Assembly (NCBI GenBank): GCA_037954235.1 | Contig: JBBMOA010000003.1 | Coordinates: 4,834,953 to 4,898,952, forward strand | Origin: Aulostomus chinensis | Lineage: Eukaryota; Chordata; Actinopteri; Syngnathiformes; Aulostomidae | Length of the DNA stretch: 64,000 nt | Direction of reading: 5' to 3' | Shown: in pieces, positions 63,095 to 64,000 of the stretch | Layout: the number at the start of each line of letters is the position of its first letter | Numbering within the stretch: position 1 is the stretch's first letter | Made by a program: the position numbers and the translations under genes | The notes under the pieces: model-generated | Database searches by the model: none | Seen by the model: the letters and a program-made list of their open reading frames with translations, nothing else | What the model was told of the DNA's origin: nothing

Positions 63095-63185
63095 AGGAGC
63101 TGCGGCGACTTTTGAGGGTGTAACTGCCTCTCAGCTGGGACAGGCTCCAGCCCTCGTGACGAGCGAACGAGCGATACAAAGAATA
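63095..63185 (+). mobile_element. Diverged SINE/LINE 3' tail fragment
   Basis: Contains CAGCTGGGACAGGCTCCAGC and ends in a decayed GATGGAC tail. This resembles the 3' end of family 1 (GGGATAGGCTCCA... on the minus strand of copies 1 and 2), but in + orientation and with many differences. It lies about 100 bp after the family 2 SINE. No target duplication seen. Confidence 0.45.
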
Positions 63186-64000
63186 GATGGACAGACGTTA
63201 CCAAGGAATTGTAAGCTCTCACTTCTGTGATTTTGAGGAATCTGATAGGACGCAGCAGGCAGCCAGCAGGCAGTCATGTGGTTTTGTCCTTGTTCAGTTC
63301 AACCTCTCCTTTTTAGATTCCTGTCCCCACTTGTGTTTGTGACAGCATCTTTGTGCTCGGTGCTAATCATCACGACATGTTTCCCTTTGTTGGGGTGATG
63401 GAACAGTCCCTCTGGCACTGAGAAGGAGGCCCTGGTTTGTTTTTCTCACTGACCTTAACGTTCCAATCCATATGTTGAAGCTGTATTTATTTGGTTTGGA
63501 CATGCTGAACTTTGTCCTATTCACCCTATATGTAACCGGCTTGCCCTGCCTTCTTCCTCTGTCGTCAGAGCTCATGACAAGTGAGGAAAAAAAATGATGG
63601 CAACTCTTGAATATTGGCTTGCAGGTCAGTCACATACAAGTTTTTGCAAATATTCCCAACCCTCAAGTCTCCCTTCTAGTCATGCTTTTTGGCTACTAGA
63701 AGTGCTCAAATGCTGATTTTATGTCTTGGACATCACTAAGACCATTTTAATGACATGAGTCAACCCTGTAATTAATGTGGCGAAGGGGGGGAATAAAAAC
63801 TCTTGGGAAGGCAGCATGTTTGAGGTAACAGGAAGGTCCCTGCTAAGGGTCTCATTCTTGCCGGGGGGCTGTAGCCTCCTCATCAGAGTCCTCCTGATAT
63901 CGTCCAGTGTCTCACACACATTCTCCTCTATGTCACTTTGACTGTGGCAGAGCTGTGACAAATAATCATTGACAGAAACCCGTTTGCTTAAGGTCATTTT
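63186..64000. other. Intron 2 sequence, nothing recognised
   Basis: A 92-codon minus frame at 63719-63997 runs to the window edge without family resemblance. No repeat seen. Confidence 0.5.

Larger units (their letters stand above)
58714..64000 (+). other. ptprg: Intron 2 of ptprg (5' part)
   Basis: Starts at the GT donor after exon 2. The next expected exon would encode the first part of the carbonic-anhydrase-like domain (an AYGPEHW-like start in human). I found no such frame before the window end, so the intron is at least 5.3 kb. It begins with a long TG tract and carries a SINE at 62738-62993. Confidence 0.6.

Overview
The window is vertebrate nuclear DNA, almost certainly from a teleost fish. 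It is AT-rich, carries many dinucleotide microsatellites, and holds fish-type mobile elements: a Tc1 element with an open transposase, a pogo remnant, hAT and small inverted-repeat elements, and two tRNA-derived SINE families. No operons or dense coding are present. Nearly all open frames longer than 60 codons are chance, and the longest ones lie in simple repeats.

The one host-gene segment I can support is a 117-bp exon on the + strand at 58597-58713. It has a good branch point, pyrimidine tract, acceptor and donor. Its frame ends in ETYWAYS, with the first base of a Gly codon at the donor. That matches the stretch just before the carbonic-anhydrase-like domain of receptor tyrosine phosphatase gamma (PTPRG). 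I read it as exon 2 of a fish ptprg paralogue, phase 1 on both sides. Bases 1-58596 would then be part of intron 1, and 58714-64000 the start of intron 2. Neither exon 1 (signal peptide) nor exon 3 was found.

Layout: 1-7.8 kb is plain intron with short CA/GT tracts. At 7.8-8.4 kb lies a TTAA-flanked non-autonomous element, and at 9.23-10.19 kb a 956-bp (TATC)n array. From 10.2 to 22.6 kb there are several homeodomain/POU/TALE motif clusters that look like conserved enhancers, microsatellites, a motif-repeat patch and an orphan SINE head. At 22.6-24.2 kb is a complete Tc1 element with TA target duplications. At 25-26.5 kb is a microsatellite cluster, followed by a SINE with a perfect 16-bp target duplication (26.6-27.07 kb). 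At 30.4-31.0 kb is a degraded hAT-like repeat. At 39.2-39.95 kb are two more insertions of the same SINE family, one only 59 bp long. At 42.8-43.9 kb are an exon-like open frame of unknown origin and an internally deleted pogo element. At 51.56-52.03 kb is a minisatellite of exactly 25 units of 19 bp. At 55.6-56.35 kb is a hAT element with a perfect 8-bp duplication that contains a nested CpG-rich MITE. Exon 2 follows, with a perfect (TG)37 tract starting 20 bases inside intron 2. At 62.7-63.0 kb is a second-family SINE.

The window therefore shows a large regulatory intron of a neural receptor gene that has gathered mobile elements of several ages. The transposase serves only its own element, and nothing suggests that the mobile parts work together with ptprg. 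Enhancer calls rest on motif content alone. No alignment or database search was possible.
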